Assembly (NCBI RefSeq): GCF_000687875.1
Contig: NZ_JHYG01000002.1
Span: 372,001 to 436,000 of the forward strand
Origin: Acidocella facilis ATCC 35904
GTDB lineage: Bacteria > Pseudomonadota > Alphaproteobacteria > Acetobacterales > Acetobacteraceae
Length of the DNA: 64,000 bases
Direction: 5' to 3'
The position numbers and the translations under genes were made by a program. Shown in pieces: positions 35,754 through 45,129 of the stretch. How positions within the stretch are numbered: the stretch's first letter is position 1; each line of letters opens with the position of its first letter. The notes below the pieces were generated by a model that worked only from the letters and a program-made list of their open reading frames with translations, searched no databases and was not told where the DNA came from.

Positions 35754-36610
35754 GCGGCCTTTTTATTGGCCGTGGCGAGGGCAATGATGCGGGCCAGCGT
35801 CGCGGTCAGCTCCTCGCGTTTCACCACCATGTCGATAATGCCGTGCTGGTGCAGATATTCGGCGCGCTGGAAGCCCTCGGGCAGTTTCTCGCGCACGGTC
35901 TGCTCGATCACGCGGGCCCCGGCGAAGCCGATCAGCGTGCCCGGCTCGGCGATGTGGATATCCCCGACCATGGCGAAGGCGGCGGTGACGCCGCCGGTGG
36001 TCGGGTCGGTCAGCACCACGATATAGGGCAGGCCGGCTTCCTTCACCATCTGGCTGGCGATGATGGAGCGCGGCAGCTGCATCAGGCTGATGGCGCCCTC
36101 CTGCATGCGCGCCCCGCCGGAGGCGGTGTAGACGATGAGCGGCGCGTTCTGCAGCACCGCCAGGCGGGCGGCGGCAACCAGCCCCTCGCCGACAGCAGCG
36201 CCCATGGAGCCGCCCATGAATTCAAACGACATCGCCGCGACGACGGCGTTCTTGCCGCCGAGGGTGCCGTGCGCGACCAGGATGGCGTCATCCTGCTTGG
36301 TCTTGTCGCGGGCATCCTTCAGACGGTCCGTATAGCGCTTCTGGTCGCGGAATTTCAGCGGGTCCGGCAGGGCTTTCGGCAGCTCGATCTTGGTGAAGAC
36401 GCCGTCATCGAAGGTCCAGGCCAGACGCTCCGCCGCGTTGGCGCGCATATGGAAGCCGCAATGCGGGCAGACCTTCTTGGTGGCCTCCAGCTCGGTATGG
36501 AAGATCATCTGCTGGCAGGAGGGGCATTGGTGCCAGAGATTATCCGGCGCCTCCTTGCGGCCAAGCAGGGTGCGGATTTTGGGGCGGACGAATTCGGTGA
36601 GCCAGCTCAT
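35750..36610 (-). CDS. accD: Acetyl-CoA carboxylase carboxyltransferase subunit beta
   Basis: The 286-residue subunit has an N-terminal four-Cys zinc ribbon (Cys29, 32, 48, 51) and the carboxyltransferase core with SGGARMQEG and TTGGVTAAFAM. It carries out the second step of malonyl-CoA synthesis together with AccA. trpA, which often lies upstream in alphaproteobacteria, is absent; an AT-rich stretch begins instead. Confidence 0.97.
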   Translation of the reverse strand: MSWLTEFVRPKIRTLLGRKEAPDNLWHQCPSCQQMIFHTELEATKKVCPHCGFHMRANAAERLAWTFDDGVFTKIELPKALPDPLKFRDQKRYTDRLKDARDKTKQDDAILVAHGTLGGKNAVVAAMSFEFMGGSMGAAVGEGLVAAARLAVLQNAPLIVYTASGGARMQEGAISLMQLPRSIIASQMVKEAGLPYIVVLTDPTTGGVTAAFAMVGDIHIAEPGTLIGFAGARVIEQTVREKLPEGFQRAEYLHQHGIIDMVVKREELTATLARIIALATANKKAA

Positions 36611-36730
36611 GGGGCAGGGATTTAGCCGGTTTGGGGGGGGAAGGGAAGGTTTTCAAGCCGATCAGCTGGATGAGGCCAAGCCAAGCAATGTACATTTGAT
36701 GTGGTTTTGGTTTATGTGCTGGAGGGAATG

Positions 36731-36756
36731 ATTTTATGTTTAAATAAACATAAAAT
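36731..36756. repeat. AT-rich perfect palindrome
   Basis: ATTTTATGTTTA and its exact complement flank AA (12-bp arms). It lies in the 191-nt AT-rich gap between accD and the orphan gene at 36802, downstream of that gene's stop. It may be its terminator or a protein-binding site. Related AACATAAA words recur just after it (about 36767-36774). Confidence 0.6.
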
Positions 36757-36801
36757 ATATCCCTCAAACATAAAGATATAAGCCGGTTTGCGGTTTGCGA
36801 G

Positions 36802-37314
36802 CTAGCTGCGAATGATTATCTCAATAGATTCTTTTGAAACGCCTAAGGAAATAGCGAGCAGCGCCTTGGCTTTCGCAATTGTTAGCGGTTCTGAAGGGCT
36901 AAAGTGGGTATCGTCCTCTGGGAGAGCTTCGTCCATCTCCTCATCGATATGTCGAGCGCTGGCAGTCTGGTCGCGGCCATCTTCAACTGCCTCCGGATCC
37001 ACACCTGACAGTACGGTTGTGTTGCCTTGGGCAGCTAAACCAACGCTTTTAAGGCTATATTCCCAGACAAACCTGCTTCTAGCACCTTTTCGGCCAACGA
37101 CGAATGTGCCGCAGCCAATTTCTTGAAGTTGCTTGGCAACCCAAATAGCTGGACCTCGCTCTATGTCAGCTTTAACCGCAAGCCGATCAATTGATGTTTC
37201 AAGAGAGTCGTTAGTACGATTTGCAGCCCAGTTCAAAACAGCTGCAGCAGCGGGGCTGCTTTGATAAAGTTCGCGAAGATCGTTGATCTTGTTCTCGTCG
37301 AGTGAATAATTCAT
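36802..37314 (-). CDS. Orphan protein, possible winged-helix, in AT-rich island
   Basis: The 170-residue product matches no family I can name. Residues 18-95 look like a winged-helix domain: helices around VLNWAANRTNDSLETSIDRLAVKAD split into short blocks, then a basic turn VGRKGARSRFVWEYSL. The C-terminal part is acidic (EEMDEALPEDD) and ends in an amphipathic helix. The gene and its flanks (36650-37411) are clearly richer in A and T than the surroundings, and codon use differs, which points to horizontal gain. It stands alone between accD and queG. A DNA-binding role is inference only. Confidence 0.65.
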   Translation of the reverse strand: MNYSLDENKINDLRELYQSSPAAAAVLNWAANRTNDSLETSIDRLAVKADIERGPAIWVAKQLQEIGCGTFVVGRKGARSRFVWEYSLKSVGLAAQGNTTVLSGVDPEAVEDGRDQTASARHIDEEMDEALPEDDTHFSPSEPLTIAKAKALLAISLGVSKESIEIIIRS

Positions 37315-37411
37315 GTGTGTAAATCCTAAATTAGTGGAGGTAATATATAAGTCTTAAGTTATATTTATGGTTATTTAAAAATAAAGTCAAGAATAAAATC
37401 ATATACTGCGC

Positions 37412-38473
37412 TTAAAATTCATAACTTTTCCTTTTGAGCAACTTTAGGGCTGCCCAGTACCCGCATTCCGCTACAATAGAATTGTCATCCGCCGCCAGCC
37501 GCTCCGCTATCGGCAGCAACCCAAACTCTCCGCTATTGCCAACCGCAATCGCCACGTTACGCAAAAACCTGTTTCGGCCGATGCGTTTGATGGGCGAGCC
37601 GGAGAATTTTTGGCGGAAGCCGGCATCGTCCAGCGTGGCCAACGCCGCCAATTTAGGAGCGGTGAGGTCGTCGCGGGCGGCGAGTTTCAGCTCTTGCCCG
37701 GCCTTGGCGAATTTGTTCCAGGGGCAGACGGCCAGGCAATCGTCGCAGCCATAGATGCGGTTGCCGATGGCGGTGCGGAACTCCTCGGGGATTGGCCCAT
37801 CATGTTCGATGGTGAGGTAGGAGATGCAGCGCCTGGCATCGAGCTGGTAGGGGGCGGGGAAGGCGGCGGTGGGGCAGGCTTCCTGGCAGGCGGTGCAGGA
37901 GCCGCAGAGATCGCGCCCTGGGGCGTCTGGTTCCAATTCCAGCGTGGTGTAGATTTCGCCCAGGAACAGCCAGGAGCCGTGGGCGCGGGAGACCAGATTC
38001 GTGTGTTTGCCTTGCCAGCCCAAACCCGCTTGTTCGGCCAGCGGCTTTTCCATCACCGGCGCGGTATCGACGAAGACTTTCACCCCCGCGCCACGCGATG
38101 CGATGAACTGGGCGAGATGTTTGAGCTTGCCCTTGATGATGTCGTGATAGTCGCGGTTGCGGGCATAGACGGAGATGTTGCCGATCTCGGGCCGGGTGAG
38201 GTTGGCCAGCGCGTCGCCCGGCGGCGCGTAGGAGAAGCCGAGCGTGATGACGCTCAGCGCTTCGGGCCAGAGGGCTTGTGGGTGGGCGCGCTGTTCGGTG
38301 CGCTCTTCCATCCAGCCCATGCTGCCATGGCGGCCATCGGCCAGGAACTCTTGCAGGTAGGCCAGGCGCTCCGGCGGCAATGACGCGCGGGTGAAGCCGG
38401 TGGCGGCGAAGCCGAGGCTCGCCGCCTTGTCACGGATGAGGGTTTTTAGAGTTGCGTTTTGAAAACGTTCCAT
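37412..38473 (-). CDS. queG: Epoxyqueuosine reductase
   Basis: The 353-residue cobalamin- and iron-sulfur-dependent enzyme has two ferredoxin-type clusters of Cys in CGSCTACQEACPT and CDDCLAVCPW, and a C-terminal HEAT-like repeat tail. It reduces epoxyqueuosine to queuosine in tRNA, the last step of the pathway. Its start at 38473 lies 106 nt after the queF stop on the same strand, with a short repeat between them. Confidence 0.95.
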   Translation of the reverse strand: MERFQNATLKTLIRDKAASLGFAATGFTRASLPPERLAYLQEFLADGRHGSMGWMEERTEQRAHPQALWPEALSVITLGFSYAPPGDALANLTRPEIGNISVYARNRDYHDIIKGKLKHLAQFIASRGAGVKVFVDTAPVMEKPLAEQAGLGWQGKHTNLVSRAHGSWLFLGEIYTTLELEPDAPGRDLCGSCTACQEACPTAAFPAPYQLDARRCISYLTIEHDGPIPEEFRTAIGNRIYGCDDCLAVCPWNKFAKAGQELKLAARDDLTAPKLAALATLDDAGFRQKFSGSPIKRIGRNRFLRNVAIAVGNSGEFGLLPIAERLAADDNSIVAECGYWAALKLLKRKSYEF

Positions 38474-38498
38474 GGTGCGTCGTCAGGTGGTGGATGTC

Positions 38499-38545
38499 GA
38501 GCACCGGCGCGCAGCGTACATGAGTACGTGAGCACCGGCGCGCAG
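38499..38545. repeat. REP-like unit: 16-nt direct repeat around a small hairpin
   Basis: GAGCACCGGCGCGCAG occurs at 38499-38514 and 38530-38545. Between the copies lies CGTAC-ATGA-GTACG, which can fold. It sits between queF and queG. It may be a small dispersed repeat, but only one unit is in the window. Confidence 0.6.
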
Positions 38546-38579
38546 ACATGCGCCGCCTGAAGGCCGCCAGGGGGCGTTT

Positions 38580-39044
38580 TCAGCCGCGGCCACGGTAGGG
38601 GGGCACGCCCTGGTCGGGGATCCAGGCATCCTCGGGCGGTTTGCCGGTTTGCCAGAACACGTCGATGGGAATGCCGCCGCGCGGATACCAGTAGGCGCCC
38701 AGCCGCAGCCATTTCGGAGCGAGCAGCTCCACCAGCCGGTCGGCGATCATCAAGGAGCAGGCTTCATGAAAGCCGCCATGATTGCGGAAGGATTGCAGGA
38801 AGAGTTTCAGGCTCTTGCTTTCCACCAGCCATTCATCGGGGATGTAGTCGATGACGATATGGCCGAAATCCGGCTGGCCGGTCATTGGGCAGAGCGAGGT
38901 GAATTCCGGGCAGACGAAGCGCACCATGGCGTGCTTACCGCCGGTTTTCGCCGGCACGCGCTCAAGGATTGCCTCTTCCGGGCTGCGCGGCTGTTCGGTT
39001 TTGGTGCCGAGCTGCTGCAGCCCGGCGTAGCGATCATCACTCAT
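38580..39044 (-). CDS. queF: NADPH-dependent 7-cyano-7-deazaguanine reductase (preQ0 reductase)
   Basis: The 154-residue enzyme is the short, single-domain QueF form, with catalytic Cys52 in [14 protein letters not shown], Asp59, and the NADPH-site block [15 protein letters not shown]. It reduces preQ0 to preQ1. The ATG at 39044 forms an ATGA overlap with the tgt stop; the longer open frame upstream is not needed. It lies in the order queA, tgt, queF, queG. Confidence 0.95.
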   Translation of the reverse strand: MSDDRYAGLQQLGTKTEQPRSPEEAILERVPAKTGGKHAMVRFVCPEFTSLCPMTGQPDFGHIVIDYIPDEWLVESKSLKLFLQSFRNHGGFHEACSLMIADRLVELLAPKWLRLGAYWYPRGGIPIDVFWQTGKPPEDAWIPDQGVPPYRGRG

Positions 39045-40168
39045 GCATCTGGTCCTCTCTGCCATTGGCCGCGCACATCCGCGCAATAGGAATCGTAGTC
39101 GTGGTTGAGGATGGCTTCGCGCGCGCCCTGCATCACGTTTTGGTAGTAGGTGAGGTTGTGGATGGTCAGCAGCATCGGCCCCAGCATTTCCTCGCAGCGG
39201 AAGAGATGGTGCAGGTAGGCGCGGGTGTGGCGGGTGCAGCAGAGGCAGGCGCAGTTTGCATCCAGCGTGCGGGTATCGTCCTGGAAGCGGGCGTTGCGCA
39301 TGTTGAAGATGCCGTTGCTGGTGAAGGCGCGGGCGGTGCGCCCGGCGCGGGTGGGCATCACGCAGTCGAACATATCCACGCCGCGGGCGACGGCCCCCAG
39401 AAGGTCGTCCGGCGTGCCGACACCCATCAGATAGCGCGGCTTGTCGGCGGGGAGGAAATCCGTGCAGTAATCCAGCACGGCGAACATCATCTCCTGGCCT
39501 TCGCCCACCGCCAGCCCGCCAATGGCGTAGCCTTCGAACGCATTCTCCTGCAGCGCTTCGGCCGATATGCGGCGCAGATCCTCATAGACATTGCCTTGCA
39601 TGATGCCGAACTGGCCATAGCCGGGGCGTTTTACAAACGCGTCGCGCGAGCGCTTCGCCCAGCGGATGGAGAGCTCCATCGACTCCTTCGCTTCCCGGTG
39701 GGTGGCGGGGAATTTGGTGCATTCATCGAGCTGCATGGTGATGGTGGCATCGAGCAGATGCTGGATCTCGGTCGAGCGCTCCGGGGTCAGCTCATAGGCG
39801 GTGCCGTCAATATGCGAGCGGAAGGTCACACCCTTCTCCTCCAGCTTGCGCAGCTTGGCGAGCGACATGATCTGGAAGCCGCCGGAATCTGTGAGGATGG
39901 GGCCGGGCCAGTCCATCATTTTGTGCAGGCCGCCGAGGCGCGCCACGCGCTCGGCGGTGGGGCGCAGCATGAGATGGTAGGTATTGCCGAGGACGATTTT
40001 CGCGCCGGTGGCGCGCACGGCGTCCGCCGTCATCGCCTTCACCGTGCCGGCGGTGCCGACAGCCATGAAGGTGGGGGTGGGCACCTCGCCATGGGCGGTG
40101 CGCAGCGTGCCGGCGCGGGCCTGGCCATGCTGGGCGGCCAGGGTGAAGGAGAAATCAGGGGTCGTCAT
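39041..40168 (-). CDS. tgt: tRNA-guanine transglycosylase
   Basis: The 375-residue TIM-barrel enzyme has the general base Asp in DSGGFQ, the nucleophile Asp in [10 protein letters not shown], and the zinc-binding [16 protein letters not shown] region. It exchanges guanine 34 for preQ1 in the tRNAs for Asn, Asp, His and Tyr. It lies 37 nt after queA and overlaps queF. Confidence 0.97.
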   Translation of the reverse strand: MTTPDFSFTLAAQHGQARAGTLRTAHGEVPTPTFMAVGTAGTVKAMTADAVRATGAKIVLGNTYHLMLRPTAERVARLGGLHKMMDWPGPILTDSGGFQIMSLAKLRKLEEKGVTFRSHIDGTAYELTPERSTEIQHLLDATITMQLDECTKFPATHREAKESMELSIRWAKRSRDAFVKRPGYGQFGIMQGNVYEDLRRISAEALQENAFEGYAIGGLAVGEGQEMMFAVLDYCTDFLPADKPRYLMGVGTPDDLLGAVARGVDMFDCVMPTRAGRTARAFTSNGIFNMRNARFQDDTRTLDANCACLCCTRHTRAYLHHLFRCEEMLGPMLLTIHNLTYYQNVMQGAREAILNHDYDSYCADVRGQWQRGPDA

Positions 40169-40205
40169 GGGAGGGGATTAGCCGGAAAGCTGGCGCGGGG
40201 CCAGA

Positions 40206-41231
40206 TTAACCGCGTTCCAGCAGGCAGGCATCGCCGTAGGAGTAGAACCGGTAGCCATTCGCGATGGCGTGGGCGTAGGCCGTCTTGATTCGCTCCAGCC
40301 CGGCGAAGGCGCTGACCAGCATCAGCAGGGTGGAATGCGGCAGGTGGAAATTGGTGAATAGCGCATCAGCGATTTTGAAGCGGTAGCCGGGATAGATGAA
40401 GATATCCGTCTCGGAATCGAAGGGCTTCAGCACGCCCTCTGCGGTGGCGGCGGATTCCAGCAGGCGCAGGGCGGTGGTGCCGATGGGGATGATGCGCCGG
40501 CCTTCGGCTTTGGCCGCGTTGATGCGCGCGGCGGTGGCCTGCGTGATGAAGCCACGCTCGGCGTGCATTTTATGCTCTTCGATCACCTCGACGCGCACCG
40601 GCAGGAAGGTGCCCGCACCCACATGCAGCGTCACCTGCGCCAGCTCGACGCCGCGCGCCTGGAGTGAAGCCAGCAGCTCCGGGGTGAAATGCAGTCCCGC
40701 TGTGGGCGCGGCGACGGCGCCTTCATGGGCGGCGAACAGGGTCTGGTAATCCGCCTTGTCCTGCTCGGTGATGCCGTCCGGCCTTGCAATGTAAGGCGGG
40801 AGCGCCAGAGCGCCGGAGCGCGCCAGGGCGGCGTAGAAATCATCCGCGGTGAAGCGCAGCAGGGCGGCGCCGCCCTCCAGCATCGCTTCCACCCGGGCGG
40901 AGAAATCCGGGTCGATCTCCAGCAGGTCGCCCTGCTTTACCCGTTTGGCGTTGCGCAGCAGCACCCGCCAGGCGCCGTCATCCAGCCGCCGGTCCAGCGT
41001 GATGCCGATTTTGGCCTCGCCGCGCCTGGCGGAGAGCTGGGCGGGGATGACCTTGGTGTCGTTCACTACCAGCAGATCATCCGGGCGTAGCAGGCTGGGC
41101 AGGTCGCGCACGATATGGTCGTGCAGCGCGCCCTGCGTCACATGCAGCAGCCGGGCGGAATCACGGGGGCGGGCCGGGGCGGTGGCGATCCGCGCCTCCG
41201 GCAGATCATAGCCGAAATCGGAAAGCTGCAT
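40206..41231 (-). CDS. queA: S-adenosylmethionine:tRNA ribosyltransferase-isomerase
   Basis: The 341-residue enzyme starts MQLSDFGYDLPEARIATAPA and contains the family blocks VNDTKVIPAQL, PTAGLHFTPELL and NFHLPHSTLLMLVSAF. It builds epoxyqueuosine from preQ1-tRNA using the ribosyl part of SAM. The ATG at 41231 overlaps the stop of the VOC gene by one base. It is upstream of tgt in the same unit. Confidence 0.96.
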   Translation of the reverse strand: MQLSDFGYDLPEARIATAPARPRDSARLLHVTQGALHDHIVRDLPSLLRPDDLLVVNDTKVIPAQLSARRGEAKIGITLDRRLDDGAWRVLLRNAKRVKQGDLLEIDPDFSARVEAMLEGGAALLRFTADDFYAALARSGALALPPYIARPDGITEQDKADYQTLFAAHEGAVAAPTAGLHFTPELLASLQARGVELAQVTLHVGAGTFLPVRVEVIEEHKMHAERGFITQATAARINAAKAEGRRIIPIGTTALRLLESAATAEGVLKPFDSETDIFIYPGYRFKIADALFTNFHLPHSTLLMLVSAFAGLERIKTAYAHAIANGYRFYSYGDACLLERG

Positions 41232-41626
41232 CAGGCGCCGAGATAGGAGGCGAGCTCGATGAGATTGCCGTCCGGATCGCGGCAATAGACGGACATGATA
41301 TCCCCCAACGCGCCGATGCGCGTCACCGGGCCGCGTTCGATCTCCACACCGCAGGCCTTCAGATGCGTCATCACATCCTCCGGCCCGACCGCGACGACCA
41401 GGCAGAGATCCAGGGTGCCGGGCTGGGCGGTGAGGGCGTGCGGAACGACTTCATGCCCGACCTCGTGGAGATTGATTTTTTGGCCGCCAAAGCGCAGAGC
41501 CGTGCGGTTCTTGCCGCCATATTCCTCGCGCTCCATGCCGAGCACGCGCTGATACCAGCCCGCCGTGACCTGCAGGTCCCGGCAGACCATGACGATGTGA
41601 TCGACCCGGTCGACGGTGAATTTCAT
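41231..41626 (-). CDS. VOC family (glyoxalase/dioxygenase fold) protein
   Basis: The 131-residue protein has the two beta-alpha-beta-beta-beta modules of the vicinal-oxygen-chelate fold, with metal-ligand candidates His10 (VDHIVMVCRD) and Glu near the C-terminus (DPDGNLIELASYL). Relatives are annotated as virulence-like or glyoxalase-like; the substrate is unknown. It lies 5 nt after fumarase and overlaps queA by one base, so it is part of the fumarase-VOC-que transcript. Confidence 0.85.
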   Translation of the reverse strand: MKFTVDRVDHIVMVCRDLQVTAGWYQRVLGMEREEYGGKNRTALRFGGQKINLHEVGHEVVPHALTAQPGTLDLCLVVAVGPEDVMTHLKACGVEIERGPVTRIGALGDIMSVYCRDPDGNLIELASYLGA

Positions 41627-41631
41627 GGCCG

Positions 41632-43278
41632 TTACGCGAGGTCCGCGAAGAAATCATTGCCCTTGTCGTCGACCACGATGAAGGCCGGGAAGTCCTTCAC
41701 CTCGATCTTCCATACCGCTTCCATGCCAAGCTCTGGATATTCCAGCACCTCGACCTTGGTGATGTTGTTCTGCGCCAGCACCGCGGCCGGGCCGCCGATG
41801 GAGCCCAGATAGAAGCCGCCATGCTTGTGGCAGGCCTCGGTGACGGCTTTCGAGCGGTTGCCCTTGGCGAGCATCACCATGGAGCCGCCGGCCGCCTGGA
41901 AGGCGTTGACATAGCTGTCCATGCGCCCCGCCGTGGTGGGGCCGAAGCTGCCGGTGGGCATGCCATCCGGGGTTTTCGCCGGGCCGGCATAATAGACCGG
42001 GTGGTTTTTTATATAGTCCGGCATGCCCTCGCCACGGTCCAGCCGCTCCTGCAGCTTGGCATGGGCGATGTCGCGCGCCACCACGATGGTGCCGGTGAGC
42101 GCCACGCGGGTTTTCACCGGATGCTTGGACAGCTCGGCCAGGATTTCGCGCATCGGGCGGTTCAGATCGATGGCGACGACCTCGCCGCCGAGATGCTCGC
42201 CCTCGATCTCGGGCAGATATTTCGCCGGGTTGGTCTCCAGCTGTTCGAGGAACACGCCTTCCTTGGTGATCTTGGCCTTGATCTGCCGATCCGCCGAGCA
42301 GGAGACGCCGATGCCGATGGGCAGGGAGGCGCCGTGGCGGGGCAGGCGGATGACGCGGACATCGTGGCAGAAATATTTGCCGCCGAACTGCGCGCCGATG
42401 CCGATCTTGCGGCTGATCTCCAGCACCTTCTGCTCCATTTCCAGGTCGCGGAAGGCATGGCCGGTGGCATCGCCTTCGGTGGGCAGATGGTCGTAATATT
42501 TGGTGGAGGCGAGCTTCACCGTCTTCAGGCACAATTCCGCCGAGGTGCCGCCAATGACGATGGCCAGATGGTAAGGCGGGCAGGCGGAGGTGCCCAGCGT
42601 TTTGATCTTGGCTTCGATGAAGGCGTAGATCTTCTCAGGGGTGAGGACCGCGCGGGTCTCCTGGTACAGATAGGTCTTGTTGGCCGATCCGCCGCCCTTG
42701 GCGATGAATTGCAGGCTGAATTCGTCATCGTGATAGCCGCCGGGGGAGGCCATCAGATCGAACTGCACCGGCAGATTGGTGCCGGTGTTCTTTTCCTCGA
42801 ACATCGAGAGCGGGGCCATCTGCGAATAGCGCAGATTGGTCTCGGTATAGGTGCGCGCCACACCCCAGGAGAGCGCCTCCTCCTCATTGCCCTCGACCCA
42901 GACGCGCTGGCCCTTCTTGCCGAAGATCAAAGCCGTGCCGGTATCCTGGCACATCGGCAGCACGCCCTTGGCGGCGATGGCGGCGTTTTTCAGGAACTCC
43001 ATGGCCACGTAGCGGTCATTCTCGCTGGCCTCGGGGTCTTTCAGGATGTTGGCGAGCTGCGCCAGATGCGCCGGGCGCAGCAGGTGCGAGACATCATGAT
43101 AGGCCTGGAAGGCCAGTTCGGAGAGCGCCCCCTCGCTGATTTTCAGCACCGTCTTGCCCTCGACCTCGATGGTCGAGACGCCCTCGATATCGAGCTTGCG
43201 ATAGGGGGTGTCGTCATGCCCGAGCGGGAACATGGGCGAAAAGGCGAAACCAGGGCTGCGTTTCAGGGGTGCGTTCAT
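41632..43278 (-). CDS. Fumarate hydratase, class I (iron-sulfur)
   Basis: The 548-residue enzyme is the long, single-chain class I form. Residues 1-330 hold the 4Fe-4S domain, with [17 protein letters not shown] and the cluster Cys in [10 protein letters not shown]. The C-terminal domain has the [15 protein letters not shown] and [12 protein letters not shown] blocks. It hydrates fumarate to malate and links to the mdh and suc genes metabolically. Class II fumarase is not seen in the window. It lies 5 nt after sspB. Confidence 0.94.
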   Translation of the reverse strand: MNAPLKRSPGFAFSPMFPLGHDDTPYRKLDIEGVSTIEVEGKTVLKISEGALSELAFQAYHDVSHLLRPAHLAQLANILKDPEASENDRYVAMEFLKNAAIAAKGVLPMCQDTGTALIFGKKGQRVWVEGNEEEALSWGVARTYTETNLRYSQMAPLSMFEEKNTGTNLPVQFDLMASPGGYHDDEFSLQFIAKGGGSANKTYLYQETRAVLTPEKIYAFIEAKIKTLGTSACPPYHLAIVIGGTSAELCLKTVKLASTKYYDHLPTEGDATGHAFRDLEMEQKVLEISRKIGIGAQFGGKYFCHDVRVIRLPRHGASLPIGIGVSCSADRQIKAKITKEGVFLEQLETNPAKYLPEIEGEHLGGEVVAIDLNRPMREILAELSKHPVKTRVALTGTIVVARDIAHAKLQERLDRGEGMPDYIKNHPVYYAGPAKTPDGMPTGSFGPTTAGRMDSYVNAFQAAGGSMVMLAKGNRSKAVTEACHKHGGFYLGSIGGPAAVLAQNNITKVEVLEYPELGMEAVWKIEVKDFPAFIVVDDKGNDFFADLA

Positions 43279-43283
43279 GGTCT

Positions 43284-43790
43284 TTAGTCTTTCTGACGGC
43301 GGCGGAAGGCGTCCAGGCTCACCACATCGGCGGGCTGGTCGTTGGGCGGGGCCGGTGTGTCCTCGCTCTGGACAGCGGGGCGTGCGGCGATCTCGGCCGG
43401 CTCGGGCAGCTCGACCTCGAATTGCAGGCCAAAGCGCACTTCCGGATCGGCGAAGCTGGTGATGGCGGCGATGGGGATGACCAAAGTGGTGGGAATGCCG
43501 GAGAAGCTCAAGCCCACGGAGACGGCGCTGCCATCCGGCTCCACGGACAGGCCGTGAAACTGGTGCTGCAGCACGATGGTCATTTCATCCGGGTATTGCG
43601 CCTTCAGCCGGTCCGGCACCATCGCCCCGGGATAGCCGGTTTTGAAGGTGATGTAGAAATGATGCTCGCCCGGCAGCCCTTGCGCGGCGGCATGGCGCAG
43701 CGCGCTGACCACGACATGGCGCAGCGCATCCTGCGTCCATTCATCATAGGGCAGCAGGGATTCGGGTGTGTTCAGATCGTCTTCAGCCAT
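43284..43790 (-). CDS. sspB: SspB family ClpXP adaptor
   Basis: The 168-residue protein has the alpha-proteobacterial SspB core ([19 protein letters not shown], then [21 protein letters not shown] split over two strands) and a C-terminal tail with [13 protein letters not shown], which should bind ClpX. SspB brings ssrA-tagged proteins to ClpXP. It precedes fumarase by 5 nt on the same strand. Confidence 0.88.
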   Translation of the reverse strand: MAEDDLNTPESLLPYDEWTQDALRHVVVSALRHAAAQGLPGEHHFYITFKTGYPGAMVPDRLKAQYPDEMTIVLQHQFHGLSVEPDGSAVSVGLSFSGIPTTLVIPIAAITSFADPEVRFGLQFEVELPEPAEIAARPAVQSEDTPAPPNDQPADVVSLDAFRRRQKD

Positions 43791-43830
43791 AGGTCAATCC
43801 CTTCGCGCGCGGTTCGCGGCCGGGGCCGGA

Positions 43831-44667
43831 TCAGCGCGTATCCCGCTCATAATGGCGGTAATATTTCTCAGTCACCAGATCGGTCTGCACGATGATGGCG
43901 ATGTCGGTGGTGTTGAACTGGCTGTCGATCACCGCGCCATCGCCGACAAAGCCGCCGAGCCTGAGATAGCCTTTAATCAGCGGCGGCAGGCGCATCAATG
44001 CCCCTTTCGGGTCGATCGCCTCGGGTGGCAGCCTTGCCATCTCGACATAGAGTTCCGGCAGGGCGCGCGGGCGGATCGCCTCCGGGGCGCGATGGTGCAG
44101 GCTGAGATAGGTCAGCTCGGCGGCCAAGGCATCCGGGTCGGTGCCGGAGAGCGAGGCGCAGCCGAACATCAGCTCGATGCCATAGTGGAAGACATAGGCG
44201 GCGATGCCGCGCCAGAGCAGCTGCATGACCATGCGGCTGCGATAGGCCTCGGCGGTGCAGCTGCGGCCCAGCTCCAGCTTGCGGCCAGGGAAGGCGCGCA
44301 GGGCAGAAATGTCGTATTCGCTTTCCGAGTAATAGCGCCCGAAAGCCTCCGCCGCCTCCTGGCGGATCAGCCGGTAGGTGCCGACCACGCTCTCGGCCCC
44401 CTCGCCGAGATCGTGATCGACCACCAGCAGATGATCGGCAATGGCGTCGAACTCGTCCTGGTCGAGCTGGCTGGCCAGGGTGGCGGCATCCGCCTTGGCG
44501 CCCATCTGCTCGTAAAAAATCTTGTAACGCAGCGATTGCGCGGCCCTCAGCTCGGCCTCGGTGGTGGCCAGGCGCACGCCGAGATTGCCGGCGCGCAGCT
44601 CCGCGAAGCCGGGGGCGGCGTTGCCGATGGTAAAGCGCGGCAGATGCGGCAGGCTGGTCTCGTTCAT
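43831..44667 (-). CDS. olsB: GNAT-type N-acyltransferase, OlsB-like (ornithine lipid synthesis)
   Basis: The 278-residue protein has the OlsB layout: the LRYKIFYEQMGA block near residue 46, LELGRSCTAEAYRSRMV near 131, and FGCASLSGTDPDALAA near 168. OlsB acylates ornithine with a 3-hydroxyacyl group from ACP, the first step of the phosphate-free ornithine lipids. The O-acyltransferase partner OlsA is not in the window. Its ATG overlaps the stop of the Fur-family gene. Confidence 0.85.
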   Translation of the reverse strand: MNETSLPHLPRFTIGNAAPGFAELRAGNLGVRLATTEAELRAAQSLRYKIFYEQMGAKADAATLASQLDQDEFDAIADHLLVVDHDLGEGAESVVGTYRLIRQEAAEAFGRYYSESEYDISALRAFPGRKLELGRSCTAEAYRSRMVMQLLWRGIAAYVFHYGIELMFGCASLSGTDPDALAAELTYLSLHHRAPEAIRPRALPELYVEMARLPPEAIDPKGALMRLPPLIKGYLRLGGFVGDGAVIDSQFNTTDIAIIVQTDLVTEKYYRHYERDTR

Positions 44668-45074
44668 GGCGCGACCGGATTGCCGAACAGCTCGATTTTG
44701 ATCAAATCCACCTCCAGCCCATGTTTCAGGGCGATCTCGCGCAGCGCCTCTTCGACCGCCGGGGCCTCGAACTCGATGACATTGCCGCTGAGCTTGTCGA
44801 CCATATGGAAATGGTTGCCATCGCCGCTGGCCTCGTAACGCGCGCGGCGGCTGCCCAGATCGCGGCGGGAGAGAATGCCCTTGGCCTCCAGCAGCCGCAC
44901 CGTGCGGTAGACCGTGGCCAGGGAAATATGGTTATCGATACGATTCGCCCGCCGATGCAGCTCTTCCACATCCGGGTGGTCGGTCGCCTCCGACAACACC
45001 CGCGCAATCACCCTGCGCGGACCTGTCATCTTCAGCCCGTTCTCTATGCACAGGCGCTCGATGCTTATATTCAT
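44664..45074 (-). CDS. Fur-family metalloregulator
   Basis: The 136-residue protein has the Fur winged helix (MTGPRRVIARVLSEATDHPD, then DNHISLATVYRTVRLLEAKG) and a C-terminal dimer domain with GNHFHMVD, a possible metal site. The Cys pairs of zinc-structured Fur are absent. It could be a Fur, Mur or Irr type; sequence alone does not decide. The ATG at 45074 aligns with the family start, although the frame is open for another 113 residues antisense to the tusA-like gene. It is divergent from that gene and overlaps olsB. Confidence 0.88.
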   Translation of the reverse strand: MNISIERLCIENGLKMTGPRRVIARVLSEATDHPDVEELHRRANRIDNHISLATVYRTVRLLEAKGILSRRDLGSRRARYEASGDGNHFHMVDKLSGNVIEFEAPAVEEALREIALKHGLEVDLIKIELFGNPVAP

Positions 45075-45129
45075 CGGTAAGCCTTGTGGCCCAACTTTGT
45101 CATCCGGTCCAGCCTTAAGGGAGACCGCC

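Noticed and set aside
38969-40288. 439-codon plus-strand frame over tgt
   Set aside because: Antisense shadow of tgt, whose catalytic and zinc motifs are all present on the minus strand.
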